From the NCBI RefSeq assembly GCF_000974445.1, contig NZ_BBOJ01000002.1, positions 372,001-436,000 of the forward strand: a stretch of DNA of 64,000 bases, given 5' to 3'. The notes below the pieces were generated by a model. The model made no database searches. It was not told the origin of the DNA and saw nothing but the letters and a program-made list of their open reading frames with translations. Shown one piece after another: positions 1-8,816 of the stretch. The translations under genes were made by a program, and so were the position numbers. Position 1 is the stretch's first letter. Every line of letters begins with the position of its first letter. This DNA is from Lentzea aerocolonigenes. Lineage in GTDB: Bacteria; Actinomycetota; Actinomycetes; Mycobacteriales; Pseudonocardiaceae.

Positions 1-870
1 CGCCGCTCCGGCGATCGCGCTCGCCACGTCGAACGGCAGCACCAGGTGTTCCCCGGCGTCGAGGTCGACGGTCAGGTGGGTCGAGTCGACGTCGTCGCGC
101 AGCAGGCCGACCAGGTCGGCCGCGGCAGGCGAGGCGCCGCCGCGGGACCGCAGCCGGGCGAGGTCGCGTCCGGCCTGGGCGGCCAGCCAGGTCGTGCCGG
201 CCCGCACCTGTCCGGTGCCGACCATCAGCAGCGTCGTGGCGGCGGTGTCGTGCAACGCGTTGGCGAGTTCGCGCTCCTCGTCGCGCACGGCCGCGGCCAC
301 CGCCGACGCGCGGCGGACCTCCTCGGCTTCGGCTGCCATCCGGTCGGCGCGTTGCGCGGCACGCGTGACGAGCACCCAGACCGCCCTCGACAGGGCGGCC
401 ATGGCCAGCACCCAGATCTGCCCGGCGTGCACGTCCGGCCCCGCGACGTCGATGGTGACCAGCATCCCGCCGCCCGTCACCAGTGCGGCCACCGCGCCGG
501 CCAGTGGCGGGGTGTGCCACTGCCAGGTCACGCACGCGAAGGTCACCAGCAGCCGGAGCCAGCCGGTGTTGGTGCCGTCGACGGCGCCGGACCAGAGGGC
601 GACCAGGCACACGGCCAGCAGCACGGCGGCGTCAACGGTCACGGGCGGGCGTGCGCGTTCCCGGCTCAGCCGCCACGCGCAACCACAGGTCCAGGCCGCC
701 GCGACGACGACAACGAGCAACGTCGGCCACAGCCGCTCCGGATAGGCCCTGAGCAGGCCCACCGCGATGACGGGCGGCAGCGTGGCGACCCGCACGACGG
801 CCGCGCACCGCCCACCGAACCTCTCCAGCAGCCGAGTCGCTTCCCCGGCCACCGCCACTTCACCGCCCAC
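1..870 (-). CDS. Sensor histidine kinase, 3' end beyond window (partial)
   Basis: Reads leftwards without a stop to base 1, so only the N-terminal 290 residues are visible. Several hydrophobic segments in the first 130 residues look like a membrane sensor region. They are followed by a helical stretch and ELANALHDTAATTLL, a dimerisation/phosphoacceptor motif of the HisKA_3 kind with His207. The ATPase domain would lie outside the window. A two-component sensor kinase signalling to a LuxR-type response regulator is the likely role. I chose GTG 870 because AAGGGGG lies about 10 bases upstream; GTG 942 is the first possible start after an in-frame stop at 958-960. The stimulus cannot be read from the sequence. 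Confidence 0.72.
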   Translation of the reverse strand, partial: MGGEVAVAGEATRLLERFGGRCAAVVRVATLPPVIAVGLLRAYPERLWPTLLVVVVAAAWTCGCAWRLSRERARPPVTVDAAVLLAVCLVALWSGAVDGTNTGWLRLLVTFACVTWQWHTPPLAGAVAALVTGGGMLVTIDVAGPDVHAGQIWVLAMAALSRAVWVLVTRAAQRADRMAAEAEEVRRASAVAAAVRDEERELANALHDTAATTLLMVGTGQVRAGTTWLAAQAGRDLARLRSRGGASPAAADLVGLLRDDVDSTHLTVDLDAGEHLVLPFDVASAIAGAA

Positions 871-947
871 CGCCGCCGCACCCCCTTGCCGATCTTGCCA
901 GCGACCGCCGGCCGAGGTGTCCGGTTCGGGCGAAACGGGCACCCGGC

Positions 948-967
948 TGTCAGGCGTTCACCTGACA
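948..967. promoter_or_regulatory. Inverted repeat upstream of the kinase gene
   Basis: TGTCAGG and CCTGACA form a perfect 7-bp inverted repeat with a 6-base spacer, just upstream of the kinase start region. It could be an operator or a small hairpin. Nothing else was recognised in 968-1031. Confidence 0.35.
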
Positions 968-1031
968 CCACGGCGGCTTTCCGACGACGACAGTGGGCAC
1001 CGGCCACAAGTGGATCACGGGCCGGGGGGAT

Positions 1032-1065
1032 GGAGGCCGGACGCACGGGAGCGCGACCGGCCTCC
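1032..1065 (-). terminator. Possible terminator of the TetR gene
   Basis: GGAGGCCGG and CCGGCCTCC form a 9-bp stem with a 16-base loop about 75 bases past the stop of the leftward TetR gene. No T-run follows, as is usual for GC-rich actinomycetes. The loop is long, so the call is tentative. Confidence 0.35.
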
Positions 1066-1139
1066 TCCGGTCCTGGCTCGCGCCGCGATGATCGACAACG
1101 GGCGCCTGGCCTGCGGTGGGCGAGCTGGTTCTGGAAAAG

Positions 1140-1769
1140 TCAGAAGGGCCAGCTGCCCGTCCGCTGTTCCGTTGTCAGGGCGGCCGGCGGCGGCAGGGTT
1201 TTCGCCGTGGCAGGCGTCAGGCCTTCGAGCAGGAGCGCGAGGTAGCGGCGCCAGCCGCCGGTGGCGGGATCCATGGTCCACAGCGTGCTGATCAGCATTG
1301 CCGTGAGCCGGGACAGGTCGTCCGGGACGAGGTCGGCGCGGAGCCGGCCCGCCTCCTGTGCGCGCCGGGCGAGCAGCGTGAGCGAGTTCCCGAACGGGGG
1401 GTAGGTCTCCGGGCCCAGGATCCCGGTGGCCCGGGCGGCGGCCAGGACGTTGAGTTCGCTCGCCGCCAGACTCACCGCGGCCTCGATCAGGCTGACGAGA
1501 CCGTTCAGCGGATCGTCGTTGGCGAGCGCCCGTTCGACCGCGGGCGTGAGGTGCTCGGCGATGCTCTGGTCGATGGCCGCCTGGACCAGGTCGGCTTTGT
1601 GGGGGAAGTGGTTGTACAGCGTCCTGATCCGCACGTCGGCGCGACGGGCGATCTCCTCCAGCTGCGCGTCCGGGCCGAGTTCGGCGAACACGGCGCGCGC
1701 GGTGCGCACGATGCGTTCGGCGTTGCGCGCCGCGTCAGCACGCAGTCGGCGCCCGGTTCCGGCTACCAC
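1140..1769 (-). CDS. TetR/AcrR family transcriptional regulator
   Basis: A 209-residue protein with an N-terminal TetR DNA-binding domain (about residues 14-62: ARNAERIVRTARAVFAELG, then IARRADVRIRTLYNHFPHKADL). The rest is a helical ligand-binding domain of the usual size. It starts at GTG 1769 and is transcribed divergently from the esterase at 1980. The two related palindromes between them are good candidates for its operators, so autoregulation and repression of the esterase is the simplest reading. The inducer is unknown. Confidence 0.88.
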   Translation of the reverse strand: MVAGTGRRLRADAARNAERIVRTARAVFAELGPDAQLEEIARRADVRIRTLYNHFPHKADLVQAAIDQSIAEHLTPAVERALANDDPLNGLVSLIEAAVSLAASELNVLAAARATGILGPETYPPFGNSLTLLARRAQEAGRLRADLVPDDLSRLTAMLISTLWTMDPATGGWRRYLALLLEGLTPATAKTLPPPAALTTEQRTGSWPF

Positions 1770-1788
1770 TCCAGCATTCTAGCAATCA

Positions 1789-1802
1789 TGCAGTCGACTG
1801 CA
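1789..1802. promoter_or_regulatory. TetR operator candidate, copy 1
   Basis: TGCAGTCGACTGCA is a perfect 14-bp palindrome directly upstream of the TetR start and in the divergent promoter region. A second, similar palindrome lies 43 bp away. Confidence 0.55.
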
Positions 1803-1831
1803 ATTTCGTGCTGGCGTGCCCCGAGGAAACT

Positions 1832-1845
1832 TGCAGCTGAGTGCA
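1832..1845. promoter_or_regulatory. TetR operator candidate, copy 2
   Basis: TGCAGCTGAGTGCA matches copy 1 at 11 of 14 positions and keeps both TGCA ends. The 43-bp spacing is close to four helical turns, which puts the sites on the same DNA face. Confidence 0.45.
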
Positions 1846-1979
1846 AGATCTGCTGGAGGGAGTGCGGGTCAACGCGATGCGTCCGGGCATCGGGAAGCCG
1901 GCGAACGAGCGGCCCGTCACCTGGTGATGCACGGTCGCCCGCAGCCCGTGTTCCACAATGGACAGAGCAAGAGGAATCC

Positions 1980-2912
1980 ATGAACGCCTTCCACCCCGAT
2001 CTCGCGCTGGCCCGCTTCATCCCCCCGCTGTCCTGCGGTCCCCGGCTGGCGCGCCTCATGAGCAGGGCGAAACCGCGCCCGGTCGATCCCGGACCGGACG
2101 TCACGGTCAGAGAACTGGTCGTGCCGGGACCGGCGGGCGCGCCGGCGGTGTCGCTGCGCGTGTTCCAGCCGGCCGGGTTGCGGGCGCCGGCTCCCGCGCT
2201 GCTCTGGACGCACGGCGGCGGGTTGATCTTCGGCGCGCCCGAGCAGGACGACCCGACGAACATCGCCTTCGCCCGCCACCTCGGCATCACCGTCGCCGCC
2301 GTGCGCTACCGCCTCGCCCCGGGCAGCCCCGCACCGGCCGCGGTCGAGGACGCCTACGCCGCGCTGCGCGGCCTGGTCGCACACGCGGACGAGCTGAACA
2401 TCGACATCGGCCGCATCGCCATCGGCGGGGCGAGCGCCGGTGGCGGCATCACCGCGGCCCTCGCACTGCTCGCCCACGACCGCGCCGAGATCCGGCCCGT
2501 GTTCCAACTGCTCGTCTACCCGATGCTCGACGACCGCACGACCACACGGACGGACATCGACACCCGAAACCTTCGCTTGTGGACCGCCAAAAGCAACCGT
2601 TACGGCTGGTCGGCCTACCTCGGTGCCGCCGCGGCGGGCCCTGACGTCTCCCCGTACGCGGCCGCCGCCCGTCGCGAGGACCTGTCCGGCCTGCCACCCG
2701 CCTGGATCGGCGTCGGCACCCTCGACCTGTTCCACGACGAGGACGTCGACTACGCCCGCCGGCTCAACGACAGTGGCGTCCCCTGCGAACTCCACGTCGT
2801 TCCCGGCGCCTTCCACGGCTTCGACGTGACGTTCCGCAAGGCCGCGATCTCCCGGACGTTCTGGCAACGCCAGGCCAAGGCGCTGGCCGACGCGCTCTCC
2901 GGCTCACCGTGA
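1980..2912 (+). CDS. Alpha/beta hydrolase, HSL-type esterase
   Basis: A 310-residue cytoplasmic esterase of the hormone-sensitive-lipase family. It has the oxyanion-hole HGGG at residues 78-81, the nucleophile motif GGASAGG with Ser152, Asp249 in GTLDLF and His279 in FHGF. These make a full catalytic triad at the family's usual spacing and length. It probably cleaves short-chain acyl esters; the natural substrate is unknown. The start ATG 1980 is preceded by AGAGGA at good spacing; longer upstream reading in the same frame has no ribosome site. It is divergent from the TetR gene at 1769 and probably repressed by it. Confidence 0.87.
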   Translation: MNAFHPDLALARFIPPLSCGPRLARLMSRAKPRPVDPGPDVTVRELVVPGPAGAPAVSLRVFQPAGLRAPAPALLWTHGGGLIFGAPEQDDPTNIAFARHLGITVAAVRYRLAPGSPAPAAVEDAYAALRGLVAHADELNIDIGRIAIGGASAGGGITAALALLAHDRAEIRPVFQLLVYPMLDDRTTTRTDIDTRNLRLWTAKSNRYGWSAYLGAAAAGPDVSPYAAAARREDLSGLPPAWIGVGTLDLFHDEDVDYARRLNDSGVPCELHVVPGAFHGFDVTFRKAAISRTFWQRQAKALADALSGSP

Positions 2913-2923
2913 AACCTCTGCGA

Positions 2924-2971
2924 TGATCACCGCACGCCGCGCCCGCGCGTTCCACGGGGTCGAGGTGATCA
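2924..2971. terminator. Possible hairpin between convergent genes
   Basis: TGATCACC and GGTGATCA form an 8-bp perfect inverted repeat with a GC-rich 32-base middle. The right arm touches the stop codon of the leftward TetR gene. It lies between two converging genes, so it could end both transcripts. The long loop makes this weak. Confidence 0.25.
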
Positions 2972-3736
2972 GCCCGGCTGCGGCTCGCTGTCCTCTTCGG
3001 TGAACTGGTCGAACACCATCACGGCGGCCCTGGTTGCGAGGGACCAGCCGTCCTCCCCCTGCGGATCTTCGAGGTTGGGGTGTCCGGCGATCCACCGCAT
3101 GTGGAAGCCGTCGAGCAGCGCCGCGATGGTGGTGGCGAGGTGTTCGACTTCGTAGGGCGCGCGCATGCGCAGGCCGTAGGCGTCGAGCAGCGCCTGGTAC
3201 GCCTCGCAGGCGACCTTGGTGAACGACTGGCCGTAGTGGCCCAGTGCGTCGCGGACGCGCGGGTTGGCCGCGCTGGCGTAGAAGCCGAGCAGCACGCGGT
3301 AGATCGGGTCGACCCGGTGGTTCTCGTGGTTGTCCGTGAGGACGTCGTTGAGCGCTTCCTGCCAGGGCGTGCCGCTCTCCACGGCTTTCCGGAAACGGCG
3401 GATGCTCTCGGGCAGGTCCGGGACGAGTTCGGCCTGCCGTCCGGTGAGGTGGAAGAGGAGCTCCGCCTGGAAGTCGGACTGCGCGGGCCAGATCTGGTAG
3501 ATCGATCCGGTCGTGATCGCCGGTGCCGTGTCGTCGCCCAGTCGCTCCCGCATGATGCGGGTGGCCTCCTCGGTGACCCGCTTGACCCGGATGTGGGCGA
3601 GGGCCGCGGAGACGGCTTCCTCGCTCGTGTCGGAGGTGCCGGCGCAGACGAGCTTGGTGGCCGCCTCCAGCATGAGGGACCGGGTCTCGTCTAGTGAACG
3701 CCGGGGAAGCCTGCGGTTCCCGGTTTGCGCCGCCAT
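2969..3736 (-). CDS. TetR-like transcriptional regulator
   Basis: A 255-residue regulator. The N-terminal region (DETRSLMLEAATKLVCAGTSDTSEEA, then VTEEATRIMRERLGDDTAPAITTGSIYQIWPAQSDF) resembles a TetR helix-turn-helix with extra residues inserted between the helices, and TGSIYQIWP sits where the usual SLYYHF recognition helix is found. The C-terminal part is helical. ATG 3736 has AGGGGAGG upstream. It is divergent from the ABC operon; a palindrome at 3764-3777 sits between them beside the operon promoter, so it probably represses the transporter genes. The insertion makes it longer than most TetR proteins. Confidence 0.75.
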   Translation of the reverse strand: MAAQTGNRRLPRRSLDETRSLMLEAATKLVCAGTSDTSEEAVSAALAHIRVKRVTEEATRIMRERLGDDTAPAITTGSIYQIWPAQSDFQAELLFHLTGRQAELVPDLPESIRRFRKAVESGTPWQEALNDVLTDNHENHRVDPIYRVLLGFYASAANPRVRDALGHYGQSFTKVACEAYQALLDAYGLRMRAPYEVEHLATTIAALLDGFHMRWIAGHPNLEDPQGEDGWSLATRAAVMVFDQFTEEDSEPQPG

Positions 3737-3763
3737 GCGGTCTGCCTCCCCTTGATCGTTAAT

Positions 3764-3777
3764 TCGGTGTGAACCGA
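3764..3777. promoter_or_regulatory. Operator candidate for the divergent TetR regulator
   Basis: TCGGT-gtga-ACCGA is an inverted repeat placed 5 bases before the -35 box of the ABC operon and upstream of the TetR start. Its position would let one bound regulator affect both directions. Confidence 0.45.
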
Positions 3778-3781
3778 GGCG

Positions 3782-3810
3782 TTGACACGACGCAAGCCTA
3801 CACCTAGATT
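3782..3810 (+). promoter_or_regulatory. Promoter of the ABC operon
   Basis: TTGACA (3782-3787), a 17-bp spacer and TAGATT (3805-3810) give a near-consensus housekeeping sigma promoter. Transcription would begin near 3817 and leave a leader of about 180 bases before ATG 3995. No known riboswitch was recognised in that leader. Confidence 0.65.
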
Positions 3811-3994
3811 CCTCGTTCGTAAGAAAGTTACGAAAGCCCGAAGGCACTCTCACCAGGTCTTTCAGGCTGTCTCCGGTTGGTCCGAGGCACCGGTCACCCC
3901 GGCGCGCCCTCCTGCCTTCCTCTGGCTTCAGCGTTCGCTTCCGCATGCCGTGACGGGCATCGCCGTGCCCGTTTCCGATCAAGGAGGATCTCGC

Positions 3995-5308
3995 ATGCCC
4001 GCACCCTCGCGCTCTCGGACGATCGGCCTCGCCTGCGCCGTCATGGCGCCCTTGCTCGCCCTCACCGCCTGCGGTGGCGCGGGCGCCACCTCACCGGGAT
4101 CGGCCGGTGCCTCGCAGACCGCCTCGTCCGCAGGAACGGACTCCCGCCCGTCGGCCGCCGTCGTGACCGACTACCTGAGCTACGTCGGGGGAAAGGAGGG
4201 CGCGGCCGATGCCGGGCTCGCGCCGGTCACCGTGGGCTGGGTGAACGTCGAAGGCGGCCCCGCGGGCAACCCCGAAGCAACCCAGGGCGCCCAGGCCGCC
4301 GTGAAGTACGTCAACGAGAAGCTGGGCGGAATCGGTGGACATCCGTTGCGGCTGAACGTCTGCACCGTCGCGTCCGCCGAGGAGGAAGGGCAGAAGTGCG
4401 GCCAGCAACTGCTCGGCGACAAGAACGTCTCCGCCATCGCGGTCGGCAACCTCTTCCTCGGTGACGCCTCCTTCAACTCCGTGGTCGCGGGGACGAAGCC
4501 GGTGCTGGTCGGGGTGGCGACGGGGCCGACCATGTCCACGGCGAAGAACACCTTCAGCACGTTCGGCGACCTGCCGCACATCTTCGGCACCTGGGGCACG
4601 TACGCCCGTGACGTGCTCAAGGCGAAGTCCGCCGCGGTGATCCACACCAACACTCCCGGCGACAAGATCGCCTCCGGCGCGGCGGTGAAGGGACTCGAGG
4701 CCGCCGGCCTGACCGTGAAGTCCGTCGGGTTCGAGGCGCAGGCCGTCGATCTGATCGGCCCGGTCACCGCGGCCGGGGCGATGACCGCGGATGTCGTCGT
4801 GCCCATCTCCCTCGGTTCCGGATGCGTCGGGATCGCCAAGGCGTTGAAGCAGCTCAACGTCTCCAAGCCGGTGGTGTCCACCCCGCTCTGCCTGTCCCCG
4901 GACGTCGCCCAGGGACTCGGAGGCGACCTGCCCGCCTGGACGTACGGCATCGCCCAGACGCTGCCGATGGACGCCTCGGCCGCCGACTCCAAGGCGTTCC
5001 TGACGGCCTCGGCACCGGCGGGACTGGACTACGCCACGCAGTCCAAGGTCTTCGCACCGCTGGGCTGGAGCACGATCCTGACCTACGCCAAGGTGCTCAA
5101 CGCCGTCGGCGCGGACAAGATCACTCCCGCGGCGGTCACGGAGGAACTGAAGAAGTTCAGCGGGCCGGTCGTCATGGGCGCCGCCGAGGTCCAGTGCGGC
5201 AAGTACCAGGACGCCCCTGCCGTCTGCAACGACCAGTCGCGGTTCTACCAGTACGAGGGCAAAGGCGGGTTCAAGCCGCTGACCGACTGGATCCGCCCCG
5301 CCCGATGA
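3995..5308 (+). CDS. ABC transporter substrate-binding lipoprotein
   Basis: A 437-residue extracellular binding protein of the Peripla_BP_6 / branched-chain amino acid type. Residues 1-26 form a lipoprotein signal with lipobox LTAC (Cys26). A low-complexity Ser/Ala/Gly linker follows, then two alpha/beta lobes (VTVGWVNVEGG near the start of the mature fold). ATG 3995 follows AAGGAGG. It is first in an operon with a fused permease and two ATPases, so it delivers a small solute to that importer. The family covers branched-chain amino acids, amides, urea and aromatic compounds; the substrate here is not evident. Confidence 0.87.
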   Translation: MPAPSRSRTIGLACAVMAPLLALTACGGAGATSPGSAGASQTASSAGTDSRPSAAVVTDYLSYVGGKEGAADAGLAPVTVGWVNVEGGPAGNPEATQGAQAAVKYVNEKLGGIGGHPLRLNVCTVASAEEEGQKCGQQLLGDKNVSAIAVGNLFLGDASFNSVVAGTKPVLVGVATGPTMSTAKNTFSTFGDLPHIFGTWGTYARDVLKAKSAAVIHTNTPGDKIASGAAVKGLEAAGLTVKSVGFEAQAVDLIGPVTAAGAMTADVVVPISLGSGCVGIAKALKQLNVSKPVVSTPLCLSPDVAQGLGGDLPAWTYGIAQTLPMDASAADSKAFLTASAPAGLDYATQSKVFAPLGWSTILTYAKVLNAVGADKITPAAVTEELKKFSGPVVMGAAEVQCGKYQDAPAVCNDQSRFYQYEGKGGFKPLTDWIRPAR

Positions 5309-5345
5309 GTCACCCCGACCGCGCGGACTCATGACTGGAGTCGTG

Positions 5346-7322
5346 ATGGAACAGATCCTGCTCTTCGCCGTGCTCGGCCTCGGCCAGGGAGCGCTGATCG
5401 CCGGTATCGCGCTCGGCGTCGTGGTGACCTACCGCGGCTCGGGCATCATCAACCTGTCCACGGGTGCGGTCGCCATGGCCTCCGCCTACGCTTTCTGGTC
5501 TCTCACAACGGGTTTCTTCGGGTTCACGCTCCCCGTCGGGCCAGCTGCGGCCGGGGCGCTCGTGGTGGCGCTCGCCGTCGGGGTGCTCACCGAGGTGGCG
5601 GTCTTCCGACCGTTGCGCACGAGCTCACCGCTGGCCAAGCTCGCCGGGTCGCTCGGCGTCCTGCTCACCATGCAGGCAGGCGTGCTGCTGATCTTCGGCA
5701 CCCAGCCGCAGCAGGCGCCGAGCATCCTCCCCGCCGACACGATCACTTTCCTGGGCCTCACCATCCCGTCCGACCGCTTCGTCCTCACCGGACTGGTCGC
5801 CGCGATCGCACTGGCCCTGGGCGCGGTGTACCGGTGGAGCCGCTTCGGCCTGGCCACCAGGGCGGCGTCGGAGAACGAACAGGCCGCACTGCTGGCGGGC
5901 CTGTCCCCCAACGGTGTCTCACTGGCCAACACCCTCCTGGCGGCCCTGGTCGCCGGGCTGCTCGGGGTCCTCGCGGCGCCCATCGTCCAGGTCGACTCGA
6001 TCACGCTGCCGTTGCAGGTGGTCCCCGCCCTGGCGGCAGCGCTCTTCGCCGGGTTCACGTCGCTGGGGGTCGCGTGCACCGCGGGTGTCCTCATCGGAGT
6101 GTCGCAGTCGATCCTGTACTACCTGTCGACGCAGAGCTGGTTCCCGACCGACAACGGCAACGCCATGCCCGGCCTCCAGCAGCTGCTCGTCTTCGCCCTG
6201 ATGGTCGTCGCCCTGTACGTCCGGGGCGCGGGTCTGCCGCGCCGCGGCGAAGCGGTCGAACAACGGCTGCCCGCGGTTCCCCTGCCCGACCGGCTGCTGC
6301 GGCCGGCCCTGGTGGCCGCAGCCGTCGCGGTGGTGGCTCTGATCGTGCTGCCGTTCGACTTCCGCCAGGCCCTGACGAACTCCATGATCGGCATGGTCAT
6401 CGTCCTGTCCTACGTCGTCATCACCGGCTACGTCGGACAGATCTCGGTGATGCAGCTGGCGCTGTCCGGCACCGCGGGCTTCGTCCTCTCCCACCTCGCG
6501 GTCCGGTGGGGCGTCCCGTTCCCGTTCAGCGCCCTGGGCGCTGTCCTGGTGGCCACGCTGCTCGGAGTGGCCGCGGGCGTTTCCGCGCTGCGGGTGCGAG
6601 GAGTGAGCCTCGCCGTCGTCACCCTGGCCGCGGCCCTCGCCGTGGAACAGGCACTGTTCAACAACACCTCGTTCGGCGGAACGGCCGGGGTGACGGTGCC
6701 CCCGCCCACCCTGTTCGGGATCGATCTGGGGCCCAAAGCGGACTTCCGCGGCCTGGACGGCAACGAACCCAGTCCCCTGTTCGGTTTCCTCGTCCTGGCC
6801 GTCACGGTCGCGCTCGGGCTGTACGTCGCCCACCTCCGGCGCACCGGGCTCGGACGGCAGATGCTCGCCGTGCGCTCCAACGAGCGCGCTGCCGCGGCGG
6901 CGGGGATCGACGTGCGTGCCGTGAAGATCACGGCCTTCGCCATCAGCTCCTTCATCGCCAGCGCCGCCGGCACCCTGTACGGCTACAACTTCGGTTCGGT
7001 CAGCGCCGCCCGGTTCACCGCACTCGCGGCTCTCGGTCTCATCGGGTTCGCCTACATCGGCGGTATCACAAGGGTGTCCGGGGCTCTGGCCGCGGGACTG
7101 ATGTCGACAGGGGCGCTGCTGCCGCACGCGTTGGAGAAGTGGTTCGGCATCAAGGGAACCTGGGCTCTCCTCTTCGGTGGCGTGTCCCTGGTCGTGACGC
7201 TGATCGCCAACCCCGACGGCATCGCGGGTGCCGCGCACCGCAGGAAGACGGCGAAGAAAGCGAAGTCCCCGGAGGTCTTCCGCGGCTTCACCCCCGTCGA
7301 AGTCAAGGAGGTCACGTCGTGA
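5346..7322 (+). CDS. Fused LivH-LivM type ABC permease
   Basis: A 658-residue membrane protein joining two permease domains normally encoded separately. Residues 1 to about 290 are LivH-like (early [23 protein letters not shown]); residues about 320-640 are LivM-like ([18 protein letters not shown] and the [25 protein letters not shown] cytoplasmic loop that contacts the ATPases). About 16-18 membrane segments are visible. I prefer ATG 5346 with GGAG five bases upstream; ATG 5331 is possible. The gene ends in an overlap with the next ATPase gene. The fusion is known in actinomycetes and fixes the two permease subunits at 1:1. Confidence 0.86.
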   Translation: MEQILLFAVLGLGQGALIAGIALGVVVTYRGSGIINLSTGAVAMASAYAFWSLTTGFFGFTLPVGPAAAGALVVALAVGVLTEVAVFRPLRTSSPLAKLAGSLGVLLTMQAGVLLIFGTQPQQAPSILPADTITFLGLTIPSDRFVLTGLVAAIALALGAVYRWSRFGLATRAASENEQAALLAGLSPNGVSLANTLLAALVAGLLGVLAAPIVQVDSITLPLQVVPALAAALFAGFTSLGVACTAGVLIGVSQSILYYLSTQSWFPTDNGNAMPGLQQLLVFALMVVALYVRGAGLPRRGEAVEQRLPAVPLPDRLLRPALVAAAVAVVALIVLPFDFRQALTNSMIGMVIVLSYVVITGYVGQISVMQLALSGTAGFVLSHLAVRWGVPFPFSALGAVLVATLLGVAAGVSALRVRGVSLAVVTLAAALAVEQALFNNTSFGGTAGVTVPPPTLFGIDLGPKADFRGLDGNEPSPLFGFLVLAVTVALGLYVAHLRRTGLGRQMLAVRSNERAAAAAGIDVRAVKITAFAISSFIASAAGTLYGYNFGSVSAARFTALAALGLIGFAYIGGITRVSGALAAGLMSTGALLPHALEKWFGIKGTWALLFGGVSLVVTLIANPDGIAGAAHRRKTAKKAKSPEVFRGFTPVEVKEVTS

Positions 7323-8083
7323 GCGTGCTCTCGGTCCAGTCGGTGAGCGTCAGCTACGGCGGCGTCCACGCCCTCAGCGACGTCTCCCTCGAAGTGCGGG
7401 CGGGCCAACTCGTCGGGCTCATCGGCCCCAACGGCGCCGGCAAGACGACGTTCGTGGACGCCGTCACCGGTCTCGTCCCCGCCAGGGGCCGGGTGGAGCT
7501 GGACGGCAGGGACCTGACCGGCCGACCACCCCACACGCGAGCCCGTCGAGGACTCGCCCGCACCTTCCAGAGCAGCGAGCTCTTCGACGACCTCACCGTC
7601 TCGGAGAACCTCCTGGTGACGGCCGACCGCCCGTCGTGGTGGACCGCCCTCGGCGAGACCCTCGGCCGCCGCACGCCGGCGAACCCCGCTGTCGCGGAAG
7701 CCCTCGCCGTCCTGGGCCTGCAGGACCTGGCCGACGCCTCGGCCCACGAACTGTCCCAAGGACAGCGCAAACTCGTCGGTGTGGCGCGGGCCCTGGCCGC
7801 CCGGCCCCTGGTGATCTGCCTCGACGAACCCGCGGCGGGGCTGGACACCGCCGAGAGCGCCGAACTCGGCCGCAGACTGCGCGCGGTCGCCGACGCCGGC
7901 ACCGCGCTGCTCCTCATCGACCACGACATGAGCCTCGTGATGGGCATCTGCGACCACGTCGTCGTCCTGGAGTTCGGCAGAGTGATCGCTTCCGGGCCGC
8001 CGGCACGGGTTCGCACCGACCCCGCCGTCATCGCCGCCTACCTCGGGGCATCCGCGACCACCGGCACACCGGAGACACCATGA
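7319..8083 (+). CDS. livG: ABC transporter ATP-binding protein, LivG type
   Basis: A 254-residue ATPase with Walker [10 protein letters not shown], signature LSQGQRK, Walker [14 protein letters not shown] and the H-loop LLLIDHDM. The C-terminal extension ending in PAVIAAYLG is typical of LivG. GTG 7319 follows AAGGAGG by 7 bases and overlaps the permease stop by four bases (GTGA), so translation is coupled. It pairs with the LivF-type ATPase that follows to power the importer. Confidence 0.9.
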   Translation: MSVLSVQSVSVSYGGVHALSDVSLEVRAGQLVGLIGPNGAGKTTFVDAVTGLVPARGRVELDGRDLTGRPPHTRARRGLARTFQSSELFDDLTVSENLLVTADRPSWWTALGETLGRRTPANPAVAEALAVLGLQDLADASAHELSQGQRKLVGVARALAARPLVICLDEPAAGLDTAESAELGRRLRAVADAGTALLLIDHDMSLVMGICDHVVVLEFGRVIASGPPARVRTDPAVIAAYLGASATTGTPETP

Positions 8084-8793
8084 GCACCCCAGTCCTGGAA
8101 GTCCGCGGACTCACCGCCGGATACGACGGAGCCGCGGTCGTCCGCGAGGTCGACCTGCGGGTGGGCCCCGGAGAGGTGGTCGCTCTGCTCGGCGCCAACG
8201 GTGCGGGGAAGACCACGACGCTCAAAGCCGTCTCCGCGCTGCTGCGCCCCTCCGCCGGCACGATCACGTTCGCCGGTGCGGACCTCGGCAAGGTCCCGGC
8301 CGCGGCCCGTGCCCGCCTCGGCATCGCCCACGTGCCGGAAGGACGAGGCATCTTCTCCGGCCTCACCGTGGCCGAACACCTGCGCCTCGGTCACCGGCGC
8401 GAACGCCTCGACACCGCGGCCGCCCACCGCTACTTCCCCGCCCTGGCCCGCATCTCCGACCGCAAGGCCGGCCTGCTCTCCGGTGGCGAACAGCAGATGC
8501 TCGCCCTGGGACGCGCACTGGCACGTGGCCCCGAGCTGCTCCTGCTGGACGAACTGAGCCTCGGCCTGGCACCGATCATCGTCGAGGAACTGCTGCCGAT
8601 CATCCGGCGGTACGCGGACGACACCGGCTGCGGAGTGCTGCTCGTGGAACAACACGTCGGCCTCGCCCTCGACATCGCCGACCGCGGCTACGTCCTCTCC
8701 CACGGCGAGATCACCACTCACGCCACAGCCCGGGAACTGCGAGCCGACCAGTCCAGGATCATCGCCGGCTACCTCGGCGAGCAACCCGCGTGA
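8080..8793 (+). CDS. livF: ABC transporter ATP-binding protein, LivF type
   Basis: A 237-residue ATPase with Walker [10 protein letters not shown], the LivF-typical [14 protein letters not shown] stretch, signature LSGGEQQM, Walker [14 protein letters not shown] and switch [11 protein letters not shown]. Its end, RIIAGYLG, is also typical of the family. ATG 8080 overlaps the previous stop (ATGA). It is the fourth gene of the transporter operon and its own stop region runs straight into the hydrolase gene. Confidence 0.9.
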   Translation: MSTPVLEVRGLTAGYDGAAVVREVDLRVGPGEVVALLGANGAGKTTTLKAVSALLRPSAGTITFAGADLGKVPAAARARLGIAHVPEGRGIFSGLTVAEHLRLGHRRERLDTAAAHRYFPALARISDRKAGLLSGGEQQMLALGRALARGPELLLLDELSLGLAPIIVEELLPIIRRYADDTGCGVLLVEQHVGLALDIADRGYVLSHGEITTHATARELRADQSRIIAGYLGEQPA

Positions 8794-8816
8794 ACCCGCC
8801 GCACCTGAGGAGTTCG

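Noticed and set aside
46..1245. 399-codon open frame on the plus strand
   Set aside because: It is antisense to the histidine kinase and part of the TetR gene; its product is Arg/Gly/Pro-rich with no domain, while the minus-strand frame gives a coherent kinase.
3811..3994. Riboswitch in the leader of the ABC operon
   Set aside because: The leader is long enough, but I found no conserved riboswitch core and no clear terminator/anti-terminator pair.
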